From assembly GCA_023484185.1 (NCBI GenBank), contig JAMDBC010000142.1, positions 1 to 9,647 of the forward strand: a stretch of DNA of 9,647 nt, written 5' to 3'. The notes under the pieces are model-generated. The model was not told where the DNA came from and did no database searches. It saw only the letters and a program-made list of their open reading frames with translations. Positions 1 through 5,479 of this stretch are shown piece by piece (the stretch's first letter is position 1; every line of letters begins with the position of its first letter). The stretch comes from Chloroflexota bacterium. GTDB taxonomy: Bacteria; Chloroflexota; Anaerolineae; Anaerolineales; Villigracilaceae. The translations under genes were made by a program, and so were the position numbers.

Positions 1-129
1 CACCGCGAATATATCACCACCGAAACGCTGGCCGTCTCGCTCGTGTTCGCCGAGCCGCCCGCGGACGCATCGTGCGTTGAAGGCAGATTCGGCGGAGAGA
101 AAGTCAAAGTCGGATTGGTCAAGGCATAA
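1..129 (+). CDS. ileS: C-terminal end of a probable isoleucyl-tRNA synthetase (partial)
   Basis: Frame 1 is open from the first base to a TAA at 127-129 and gives 42 residues beginning HREYITTETLAVSL and ending KVKVGLVKA. The 'H-R-E/D-Y-I-x-x-E-T-L-A' signature followed by a short strand-rich tail resembles the extreme C-terminal domain of the long, archaeal/eukaryal-like isoleucyl-tRNA synthetases found in many Chloroflexota and Actinobacteria. That domain lies after the anticodon-binding domain. The catalytic part is outside the window, so the name rests on this tail alone. The GNAT gene follows 35 nt downstream on the same strand and may be cotranscribed. Confidence 0.55.
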   Translation, partial: HREYITTETLAVSLVFAEPPADASCVEGRFGGEKVKVGLVKA

Positions 130-164
130 CGTTGCTCGAACCGCCGTCCTCGGCGGAGCTTTAT

Positions 165-593
165 ATGCAAATTGAAGTTGTGACTCAAGTAGATGAAAAA
201 CTGTGGGACGCGTTTCAACGACTCGTCCCACAGTTGACGTCTAACAATCCGCCTCCTGCGCGGGATGAGCTGGCGGCTCTCGTTAAATCAGAATCGTCCA
301 CGCTGTTGATCGCCCGCTCGGACAACGGCTCTATCATAGGCGCGGCCAACCTGACGGTGTATCGCGTGCCGACCGGCATTCGCGCCATCATCGAAGACGT
401 GATCGTGGACGCGTCCGCGCGCGGGCAGGGAATCGGTGAAGCATTGGTACGCCGCTGTTTGGAAATTGCACACACGAAAGGTGCAAGCGGCGTTTCGCTC
501 ACGTCGAATCTAAAGCGCCTCGCGGCAAATAAGTTGTATCAAAAGATGGGGTTTACGCGGTGGGAGACGAACGCGTATTATTTTAAGTTTTGA
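165..593 (+). CDS. GNAT-family N-acetyltransferase
   Basis: This 142-residue protein has the single-domain GNAT fold, which transfers an acetyl group from acetyl-CoA to an amine; the substrate cannot be told from sequence. Motif A, the CoA pyrophosphate-binding loop, is seen as RGQGIG at residues 86-91 after the beta-4 strand 'IIEDVIVD'. Motif B follows as the 'AANKLYQKMGF' segment (about 120-130), with Tyr125 in the usual general-acid position. The frame can be extended upstream to a TTG at 132, but the ATG at 165 is preferred because GGAG at 155-158 lies 6 nt before it and the added residues (LEPPSSAELY) look non-conserved. It follows the probable ileS end on the same strand and converges with the PlsC gene. 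Confidence 0.88.
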   Translation: MQIEVVTQVDEKLWDAFQRLVPQLTSNNPPPARDELAALVKSESSTLLIARSDNGSIIGAANLTVYRVPTGIRAIIEDVIVDASARGQGIGEALVRRCLEIAHTKGASGVSLTSNLKRLAANKLYQKMGFTRWETNAYYFKF

Positions 594-604
594 TCGTAAT
601 GCGC

Positions 605-621
605 GGGCACAGCGCCTGCCC
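605..621. terminator. Small GC hairpin between convergent genes
   Basis: GGGCA (605-609) and TGCCC (617-621) form a perfect 5-bp stem with a 7-nt loop in the 55-nt gap between the GNAT stop (593) and the PlsC stop (649), which face each other. No T-run follows on either strand, so an intrinsic terminator is only possible. The right arm overlaps the interspersed repeat at 618-637. Confidence 0.25.
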
Positions 622-637
622 TGAGCTTGTCGAAGGG
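618..637. repeat. GCCCTGAGCTTGTCGAAGGG interspersed repeat
   Basis: The 20-mer GCCCTGAGCTTGTCGAAGGG (complement CCCTTCGACAAGCTCAGGGC) lies in the intergenic gap between convergent genes. From general knowledge, this motif recurs as a short intergenic repeat in genomes of several unrelated phyla, Chloroflexota among them. The window holds a single copy, so its repeat status here rests on recognition and not on local evidence. Confidence 0.5.
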
Positions 638-648
638 TCGCTATGCTC

Positions 649-1320
649 TTACGAGTTTACCAAATATTTTCCCGTTGCTTTTTCCAAATCCGAATATTCG
701 CCGCGATACTCTTCGGGCAATAGTGTAGCGAGACGATACATCATCTCGTCCACGATTTCCTGACGCATTTCGGGTGTGACTTTTGCCACGTTGGTTTCGA
801 GCCTGAACGGTTTGCCAACGCGGATGTGAAAATCCGTCCGCTTGAATTTCTTGAGATTGGACAGGAAATTTTCCCCACCCCAATTGGCGATAGGAATGAG
901 CGGCGCATTCGCCAGGGTGGCCAGCACTACCACGCCAGGTCTGGCACGGATCAGTCTGCCGGTTTTGTTGCGTGTGCCTTCGGGCGCAACACCGAACAGC
1001 ATGCCTTGTTTCAAGGCTTGCAAAGCTTTCTTAAGCGCGGACATGTCCGCTTCACCGCGGCGGATGGGGATGATACTCCACAGGGAAAATATCCAGTTCA
1101 GGAACCGGTTGTCCCAGCTTTCGATCTTGGCCCAGCCTGAAACCGGTCGCGGATAGAGTTCCCCGAATATTAATGGCACTTCGATGGAGCCAGTGTGGTT
1201 TGCGTAAACGATCAAGGGGCCGCGCGCCTGGACTTCCTTTATGGCCTGCGCGTCGACGCGGCATAGAACGCGCAGACCAAGTTTCATGGCAGTGGTAACG
1301 AACCAGCGAAGAATTTTCAT
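649..1320 (-). CDS. PlsC-type lysophospholipid acyltransferase
   Basis: This 223-residue protein belongs to the 1-acyl-sn-glycerol-3-phosphate acyltransferase family, which acylates lysophosphatidic acid to phosphatidic acid at the membrane. Motif I is NHTGSIE at residues 41-47, so the usual HX4D catalytic pair reads HX4E (His42, Glu47). Motif II is IPIRRG at 84-89, motif III APEGTR at 112-117 (substrate phosphate binding), and motif IV APLIPI at 139-144. The length is typical of compact bacterial members. The ATG at 1320 has no clear Shine-Dalgarno; an in-frame ATG at 1287 would start at MKLGLRVL. It lies 81 nt downstream of the lipid kinase, whose product class is also phosphatidic acid. 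Family assignment is firm; the acyl acceptor is not known. Confidence 0.9.
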   Translation of the reverse strand: MKILRWFVTTAMKLGLRVLCRVDAQAIKEVQARGPLIVYANHTGSIEVPLIFGELYPRPVSGWAKIESWDNRFLNWIFSLWSIIPIRRGEADMSALKKALQALKQGMLFGVAPEGTRNKTGRLIRARPGVVVLATLANAPLIPIANWGGENFLSNLKKFKRTDFHIRVGKPFRLETNVAKVTPEMRQEIVDEMMYRLATLLPEEYRGEYSDLEKATGKYLVNS

Positions 1321-1338
1321 GAGGTTATTTTCTTGTCT

Positions 1339-1358
1339 GCGAATTCATGCGAATTATC
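1339..1358. repeat. Imperfect 10-bp tandem repeat in AT-rich gap
   Basis: GCGAATTCAT (1339-1348) is followed directly by GCGAATTATC (1349-1358); the first seven bases are identical. The rest of the 81-nt gap between the lipid kinase stop (1402) and the PlsC start (1320) continues with related AT-rich words (TTCGTG, ATTCGTG at 1370-1385). No promoter can be assigned with confidence. The gap may be a remnant of an intergenic repeat. Confidence 0.3.
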
Positions 1359-1401
1359 GCAAATTTATTTTCGTGCGCATTCGTGAAGAGGAACGGACAA
1401 A

Positions 1402-2319
1402 TTATGAGGCGCAGATAATTTCGAGGGCTTGCGGGAGCAGTTCCACGTCCAGGCTTGAACCGTCGAGGCAGATAAATTCTCCGTCCGCGTGCGCAGGGAA
1501 AGTCTTGTCCAAAGATTTGATGCTCACTGTTTTCGAGCGTCGCATTTTGATCTCAGGCAGGATAGCCTGCGTGCCTTTGATGAAGTGCGGGATCATCGCC
1601 AGGATGCGTCCCTTCGAGGCTGTCTCGGCGATGCACAGATCGAAGACGCCGTCATTGCTCTGACTTTCGGGCGCCATTTGAAAACCGCCGCCCATGCGCC
1701 GGCCGTTCATCACCGAAACCATCAGTGAGACTTGCGTAATGGTTTCAGCGTCAAGTTTGATTTCCAACTTTGGCGGATTGTAATAAAGGAAAACAGTTTT
1801 GATGACGCCGATCATATAAGCGGGCAAGCCGCGCGTCCAGCGCACCTTGACGGCCTCGTTGCCGACTGCCGCATCGAAACCGACACCGATGCCGTTTCCG
1901 AAATAGCGGCCTTCTGGGAAATCGCCGCCTTTGACGAGCCCGACATCCACCTTTTTGCGTTTGTTTTCTTTGAGAGCCTTCAAGCCATCTTCGAGATTGG
2001 TCGGAATGCCAGTGCCTCCTGCGAAGTCGTTGCCAGTGCCGATGCTGAGCACAGCCAGCGCAGGTGACCTGCCATTCATGCACGCTCGCATCACGCCGTT
2101 CAAGGCCTCGTTGAGCGTGCCGTCGCCGCTGGCCGAGACGATCACATTGTAGCCATCATGCGCGGCCTTTTCGGCCAACTCGAGCGCGTGCATCATGCGT
2201 TCGGTACGGACAAGTTGATAATCGAAATTGTTGGTCTTCAGGAATTTTTCGATACGCGGAATTGATTTTTCTCCCAGCCCGTGTCCCGCAACTGGATTAA
2301 CGATCACATAATATTTCAC
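1402..2319 (-). CDS. Diacylglycerol kinase-family lipid kinase
   Basis: This 305-residue protein is a full-length member of the DagK/YegS/LCB5 lipid kinase family, which transfers ATP phosphate to diacylglycerol or related lipids at the inner membrane face. The N-terminal DAGK catalytic domain shows NPVAG (8-12), the nucleotide loop SGDGT (64-68) and GTGNDFA (94-100). The first glycine of the usual GGDGT is serine here. The C-terminal beta-sandwich domain shows GGGFQMAPES...NDGVFDL (210-228) and the late catalytic motif HADGE (277-281). The start is a GTG at 2319 with GGGAG 6 nt upstream. The likely product, phosphatidic acid, links it to the PlsC gene next in line. The exact lipid substrate cannot be read from the sequence. 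Confidence 0.92.
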   Translation of the reverse strand: MKYYVIVNPVAGHGLGEKSIPRIEKFLKTNNFDYQLVRTERMMHALELAEKAAHDGYNVIVSASGDGTLNEALNGVMRACMNGRSPALAVLSIGTGNDFAGGTGIPTNLEDGLKALKENKRKKVDVGLVKGGDFPEGRYFGNGIGVGFDAAVGNEAVKVRWTRGLPAYMIGVIKTVFLYYNPPKLEIKLDAETITQVSLMVSVMNGRRMGGGFQMAPESQSNDGVFDLCIAETASKGRILAMIPHFIKGTQAILPEIKMRRSKTVSIKSLDKTFPAHADGEFICLDGSSLDVELLPQALEIICAS

Positions 2320-2434
2320 AGCCCACTCCCAATATGGAATGGGCCAAGTTTAACACAAATCTTTTTTTTGTCGGCCGCTAATCTTTGCAATTGCGCTGAT
2401 CGAAATCGTTAGTGTTGATTGGTGGATTAACTTT

Positions 2435-2707
2435 TTACACTTTTTGTGTCTTGCGGTAGTGCGCAGGGATGCCGCTCATCGTCTCAGCCAGCCGGTCTGC
2501 CAGTTCGTCCAACTCGTATTCGCTTTCGTGTTCAAGCGCTGTTTGGATGCGAGTTAACCGCTCGACGAGTTCCTTCATCTGTGCCTGGAACGCCGCCAGC
2601 GCCTCGCCGTTTGGATTGCTCCGCAGTTCCTGTGTGGTCTGGTGTGCGTCTTCCACCGCCTGCATGGCATGTTGAATATTCTCAACGACCTCATTCCAAT
2701 CTGTCAT
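2435..2707 (-). CDS. Small helical, probably coiled-coil protein of unknown function
   Basis: This 90-residue protein begins MTDWNEVVENIQHAMQAVED and is rich in Glu, Gln, Ala and Leu with heptad-like spacing across most of its length. There is no signal peptide or membrane segment. The frame extends upstream to 2752, but the ATG at 2707 is chosen because AAAGGAG (2716-2722) sits 8 nt before it and the extension (about 15 residues) is Cys/Glu-rich and unlike the rest. It begins 44 nt after the stop of the free-standing MocA-like gene, so it could be the last gene of that operon. I do not recognise a family; it could be a scaffold or an adaptor, but nothing in the sequence shows this. Confidence 0.7.
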   Translation of the reverse strand: MTDWNEVVENIQHAMQAVEDAHQTTQELRSNPNGEALAAFQAQMKELVERLTRIQTALEHESEYELDELADRLAETMSGIPAHYRKTQKV

Positions 2708-2715
2708 GGCACACT

Positions 2716-2722
2716 CTCCTTT
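2716..2722 (-). promoter_or_regulatory. Ribosome binding site deciding the start at 2707
   Basis: AAAGGAG on the - strand lies 8 nt before the ATG at 2707 and argues against the in-frame upstream start at 2752. Confidence 0.75.
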
Positions 2723-2751
2723 CGAATTGGTCTCCATTTCACAATAGCACA

Positions 2752-3330
2752 CTACGGATGCGATTGCAAGTAATCTTCGGGAGTGTCAATATCCTGCAAA
2801 GTGCTGGCGGTATCCAATTCCACATAGTGAATAATTTTTGCGTGCCGATCTAAGAATTCACGCGGCGTTTGTGGGGCGCGCATCTTTAGTAATTCGTCCC
2901 ACAGTTCGCGCGCCACCAGCCAAGGATGTCCGCGCTGCATTTTATAACTGGGGACGATGATCGGGGGCTTGGTTTCTTTATATTCCTGCAGGATGCGTTG
3001 CACGCTTCTTACCTGGACCTGAGGCTGGTCGCCGAGACAGATCAGTGCGGCGCTCGCCTCATGCTTTTTTGCCGCCAACCCAGTCTGGATGGAGCTTAGC
3101 ATTTCACCCTGTGCGTAATTTTCGTTGAAGACAGTTTGCACCGATTTGCCGATCAGCATCTCGACTTGTTTGCGCGCTCCGCCGGTGACGACCAAAATAT
3201 CGTTCATGCCGGCGGTTTGAAGCGTTGAAATAACTGTCTGTAAAACCGTGCTTCTGCCCCAGGGCATCAGCATCTTGGGTTGTCCCATTCGTTTCGAATC
3301 GCCGGCGGCGAGGATGATGGCAGTGATCAT
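2752..3330 (-). CDS. MocA-like molybdenum cofactor cytidylyltransferase (free-standing)
   Basis: This 192-residue protein is a MobA/MocA-type nucleotidyltransferase. MocA transfers CMP from CTP to Mo-molybdopterin, giving the cytosine dinucleotide cofactor used by hydroxylases of the xanthine dehydrogenase family. The nucleotide loop is LAAGDSKRMGQPK (7-19); LAAG rather than LAGG is the MocA-like form. Further motifs are GEMLSS (75-80), GDQP (100-103, metal-binding Asp101), RGHP (133-136) and the C-terminal DIDTPEDY (180-187). Length matches the family. The ATG at 3330 follows the fusion gene's stop by 21 nt with only a weak AAGG upstream. It is the second MocA-type domain in a row, and the two are clearly diverged, so different nucleotide or cofactor specificity is possible. 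The general family is secure; the exact reaction is inferred. Confidence 0.85.
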   Translation of the reverse strand: MITAIILAAGDSKRMGQPKMLMPWGRSTVLQTVISTLQTAGMNDILVVTGGARKQVEMLIGKSVQTVFNENYAQGEMLSSIQTGLAAKKHEASAALICLGDQPQVQVRSVQRILQEYKETKPPIIVPSYKMQRGHPWLVARELWDELLKMRAPQTPREFLDRHAKIIHYVELDTASTLQDIDTPEDYLQSHP

Positions 3331-3351
3331 ATTCGATTTGCCTTGATTTCT

Positions 3352-4668
3352 TTAATGTGTGTCATCTCCAACCAATCTTTGATAATCTTCAGGCCTGTCT
3401 ACATCCAATAATAATCGGTCATCGTGCCACGGCAAGTACTCGACGCGGTGTTTATCGAAGATGGCTCGTCCGCCCACGTCACCTTTCAACTTCAACAGAT
3501 CGGGAAAGGTCACACGGTCAAATAAGACCGGGTTGGCGCGTCGCTCATTCAGCACCAGTGGCGCGACGATGGGATAAAATTCTGTTGCATGATGAGCGAC
3601 GAGCGCCCGGATAACATCCGCGTGGATTTGTGGCTGGTCGGCCAGCAGGAAAATGACGGAACCTGTTTCCGGTGGTAAAGCCTGCACGCCTGTGCGGATG
3701 GATGAGGCCTGTCCGCTTTGCCAATCTCCATTCAAGACTGTCTTCACCGGCAGATCCTGAAGCGCGGCTTCAACCTGATCTGCGTTGGAACCTATCACAA
3801 CTATAACAGGAAAAAGTCCGGCTTCGAGCGCGGTCTTTGCTACAGCGCGGACGAATGGTTCGCCGCGCCAATCGAGTAGTTGTTTGGGTTGGCCGAAACG
3901 TTTTGATGCTCCCGCGGCGAGGATGATGCCTGCTGTGGGTTCGAAGGTTTGAAGGTTTGAAGGTTCCAGCGTTCCGACGATAACGGAGTTGAATTTTCCC
4001 AGCAGGGCATTTGCCATTTTGCCGCCGATGGATTGTAGTTCCGGCGTATCGGCTTGATTGAGTAAAACTATTTTGCGTGCCTGCGCCGGGATATTTTTCA
4101 ATCCACCGTTGGGATGGATTAGCGCGTGGATAAGCGAGTCGCTGGTAATTGCCTCGTTGATTTTCAGCCCGCTCAATTTTGCGAAGGTTTCCGCTCGGTG
4201 GACAGTTTCATCTGTCAATGGCTTTCCCAATCCAGACAAGCCAGTTACAACGAGGACAGAATCAACAAAGCTTGGAATGGCTGGTTCGTGAGCGGCTGGT
4301 GCTTTGAGCGGCTTCTGACGTGCGCCGTCGGCTTCGATGAGCAGGGGAATGTTTAGTTTTTTGGCTTCTGCGCGTAGCCAGAATAATATATCTTGGCTGA
4401 CACTGTCTGTTCGATTATCTTGACGAAGCAGGCCGGTGACCAGAGTCACGCCGTCGAAACGGAGGCCCGCCAACTTGTTCGGCGAGGAAGCGATAATATG
4501 TTGATCCGCAAGTGGAATTTGCCATTCGCCAAAATGAGTCGTGGCTGTTATGATGACTGGTCCGGTAAATTGCCTGGCGATTTGAAACAAGGCTGTGGTC
4601 TTGCCCCCCGCGCCGACAATTGCGATGCAGGATGTTTGCGAGAGGCGTAGCGCGCGAAGAAGTTGCAT
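3352..4668 (-). CDS. yqeC-mocA: YqeC-MocA fusion: selenium-hydroxylase accessory protein joined to a cytidylyltransferase
   Basis: This 438-residue two-domain protein starts with a YqeC domain (about 1-232), the family linked to selenium-dependent molybdenum hydroxylases. It shows a P-loop GAGGKTT (19-25), TATTH (41-45), EADGAR (112-117), PLKAPAAHEP (120-129), HR (157-158) and LLNQAD (202-207, resembling a GTPase base-recognition loop). The second domain (about 246-438) is MocA-like: LAAGASKRFGQPKQLL (250-265), LADQP (342-346), ANPVLF (378-383), GDVGGRAI (396-403) and DVDRPEDY (422-429). An in-frame ATG at 4692 would add eight residues, but it lies inside the arm of a 13-bp hairpin behind the LysM gene, so the ATG at 4668 is preferred; neither start has a well-spaced Shine-Dalgarno. 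The linker is encoded by an 8-bp tandem repeat. YqeC's biochemical step is not established; the CTP role of the second domain is inferred from family. Confidence 0.88.
   Translation of the reverse strand: MQLLRALRLSQTSCIAIVGAGGKTTALFQIARQFTGPVIITATTHFGEWQIPLADQHIIASSPNKLAGLRFDGVTLVTGLLRQDNRTDSVSQDILFWLRAEAKKLNIPLLIEADGARQKPLKAPAAHEPAIPSFVDSVLVVTGLSGLGKPLTDETVHRAETFAKLSGLKINEAITSDSLIHALIHPNGGLKNIPAQARKIVLLNQADTPELQSIGGKMANALLGKFNSVIVGTLEPSNLQTFEPTAGIILAAGASKRFGQPKQLLDWRGEPFVRAVAKTALEAGLFPVIVVIGSNADQVEAALQDLPVKTVLNGDWQSGQASSIRTGVQALPPETGSVIFLLADQPQIHADVIRALVAHHATEFYPIVAPLVLNERRANPVLFDRVTFPDLLKLKGDVGGRAIFDKHRVEYLPWHDDRLLLDVDRPEDYQRLVGDDTH
3938..3969 (-). repeat. 8-bp tandem repeat in the fusion linker
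   Basis: On the + strand, GGTTCGAA, GGTTTGAA, GGTTTGAA and a degenerate GGTTCCAG follow without gaps. On the coding strand they encode LEPSNLQTFEP (about residues 234-244), exactly between the YqeC and MocA domains. Because the unit is not a multiple of three, gain or loss of one copy would separate the two reading frames. Confidence 0.8.
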
Positions 4669-4681
4669 TTCTAAATTGTAA

Positions 4682-4717
4682 CCGCTCCCCATTTGTTCGG
4701 TTGGAAATGGGGAGCGG
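4682..4717 (-). terminator. 13-bp perfect hairpin after the LysM gene
   Basis: CCGCTCCCCATTT (4682-4694) and AAATGGGGAGCGG (4705-4717) pair perfectly around a 10-nt loop. The hairpin begins 27 nt beyond the LysM stop, so it probably terminates that transcript, although the bases after it on the - strand (TTACAATTT) form only a poor U-tract. It ends 13 nt before the preferred yqeC-mocA start at 4668 and contains the alternative ATG at 4692, so it could also act as a leader hairpin affecting that gene. Confidence 0.65.
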
Positions 4718-4743
4718 CATTAGGTGGTAGGTGCAAATTGCGG

Positions 4744-5319
4744 TTACCAGATACGGATGACTTCTCCGGCATAGATCCAGCTTGGACTCCAGATTTGCGG
4801 GTTGAGTACTTGTAAATTGTAGAGGCTGGTGCCGTTGCGGACAGCGATGTTAAAAAGTGTATCTCCGTATTGGACGGTGTAGTAAACAGGCACGGCAGGC
4901 AGATTGATGACTTGTCCGGCATAGATATAGTTTGCATTCCAGATCTGTGGATTGACGGCAAGAATGTCATTCACGCTGACGCCTATCCGTCCGGCGATGA
5001 TAGCGAGTGTCTCGCCCCATTGGACGACATAGGTTCTGCCGGATGAGGGATAGTATTGCGGCGTCCCGTGGTAATGTGAGCTTCCAGGGATGACGAGTAT
5101 CTGACCAGCGTAGGCCCAATAGCCGAGGCCGGGGTTGGCGAGTTGTAAATCATAAACTGTGACGCCGCACAGTTGCGCAATACCGCCAAGTGTATCTCCC
5201 CATTGCACATAATAAGTCGAACCGCAGCCTCCCCAGGCGCTTGCACTGCCGGTGCTGCCCAAAGATGCCAGCACAATTGCGGTGAGAACGACGAGTTGTA
5301 AGATCCTTTTACCAGTCAT
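4744..5319 (-). CDS. Secreted three-LysM-domain protein
   Basis: This 191-residue protein has a Sec signal peptide: MTGKR, a hydrophobic core at about 6-20, and cleavage after A-S-A near residue 28. Three LysM repeats follow, starting at about 36 (YYVQWGDTLGGIA), 90 (TYVVQWGETLAIIA) and 141 (YYTVQYGDTLFNIA). Each ends in a 'YAGQVI'-type strand. LysM domains bind N-acetylglucosamine polymers such as peptidoglycan. No catalytic domain is attached, so it looks like a pure glycan-binding envelope protein. The ATG at 5319 is chosen over the upstream in-frame codon at 5388 because a perfect AAGGAGGT lies at 5325-5332 and the signal peptide then begins normally. It has its own promoter and a 3' hairpin, and separates yqeB from yqeC without an evident functional link to them. 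Confidence 0.92.
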   Translation of the reverse strand: MTGKRILQLVVLTAIVLASLGSTGSASAWGGCGSTYYVQWGDTLGGIAQLCGVTVYDLQLANPGLGYWAYAGQILVIPGSSHYHGTPQYYPSSGRTYVVQWGETLAIIAGRIGVSVNDILAVNPQIWNANYIYAGQVINLPAVPVYYTVQYGDTLFNIAVRNGTSLYNLQVLNPQIWSPSWIYAGEVIRIW

Positions 5320-5324
5320 GTCGA

Positions 5325-5332
5325 ACCTCCTT
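5325..5332 (-). promoter_or_regulatory. Strong Shine-Dalgarno of the LysM gene
   Basis: AAGGAGGT on the - strand is a near-complete anti-16S match about 5-6 nt before the ATG at 5319. It is the strongest ribosome site in the window and suggests high translation of the LysM protein. Confidence 0.85.
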
Positions 5333-5389
5333 AAGATAAGCAAGGCGCGTATCGAAAAAAGACTGGGTGCTCTGCGGATACAGAACATC

Positions 5390-5422
5390 CAAGAATTCTA
5401 TGAATACTATACAGAATTCTTG
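5390..5422. promoter_or_regulatory. Candidate operator: paired AGAATTCT palindromes over the -10 region
   Basis: CAAGAATTCT (5390-5399) and AGAATTCTTG (5413-5422) form a perfect 10-bp inverted repeat with a 13-nt centre. Each arm itself contains the 8-bp palindrome AGAATTCT (5392-5399 and 5413-5420), 21 bp apart, which is two helical turns on the same DNA face. The dyad covers the -10 box (5406-5411), part of the spacer and the predicted start of transcription, a typical repressor position. ATACAGAA also occurs twice (5378-5385 and 5409-5416). No regulator gene lies nearby, so the binding protein is unknown. Confidence 0.5.
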
Positions 5423-5434
5423 TTGATAATTCAA
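5406..5434 (-). promoter_or_regulatory. Sigma-70-type promoter of the LysM gene
   Basis: On the - strand, TTGAAT (5429-5434, -35, four of six consensus bases) is followed after exactly 17 bp by TATAGT (5406-5411, -10, five of six). Transcription would begin near 5399, leaving a leader of about 80 nt before the LysM ATG at 5319. The 157-nt gap around it (5320-5479) is markedly more AT-rich than the genes and holds no open frame worth calling. Confidence 0.65.
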
Positions 5435-5479
5435 GTATGAAAATAGTCAGCTAAAACGGGGGAAAGCTTTTCTCTTAAA

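Noticed and set aside
2341..2434. Promoter upstream of the lipid kinase, including the run of eight T at 2362-2369.
   Set aside because: No -35/-10 pair with acceptable spacing could be found on the - strand, and there is no hairpin next to the T-run, so neither promoter nor terminator is supported.
3938..3969. The 8-bp units as a CRISPR-like array.
   Set aside because: The units are contiguous without spacers, only three to four copies long, and lie within coding sequence.
5320..5388. Longer LysM protein starting at 5388.
   Set aside because: It would put 23 residues, including several arginines, before the signal peptide and would place the start inside the leader, upstream of a perfect Shine-Dalgarno that fits the ATG at 5319.
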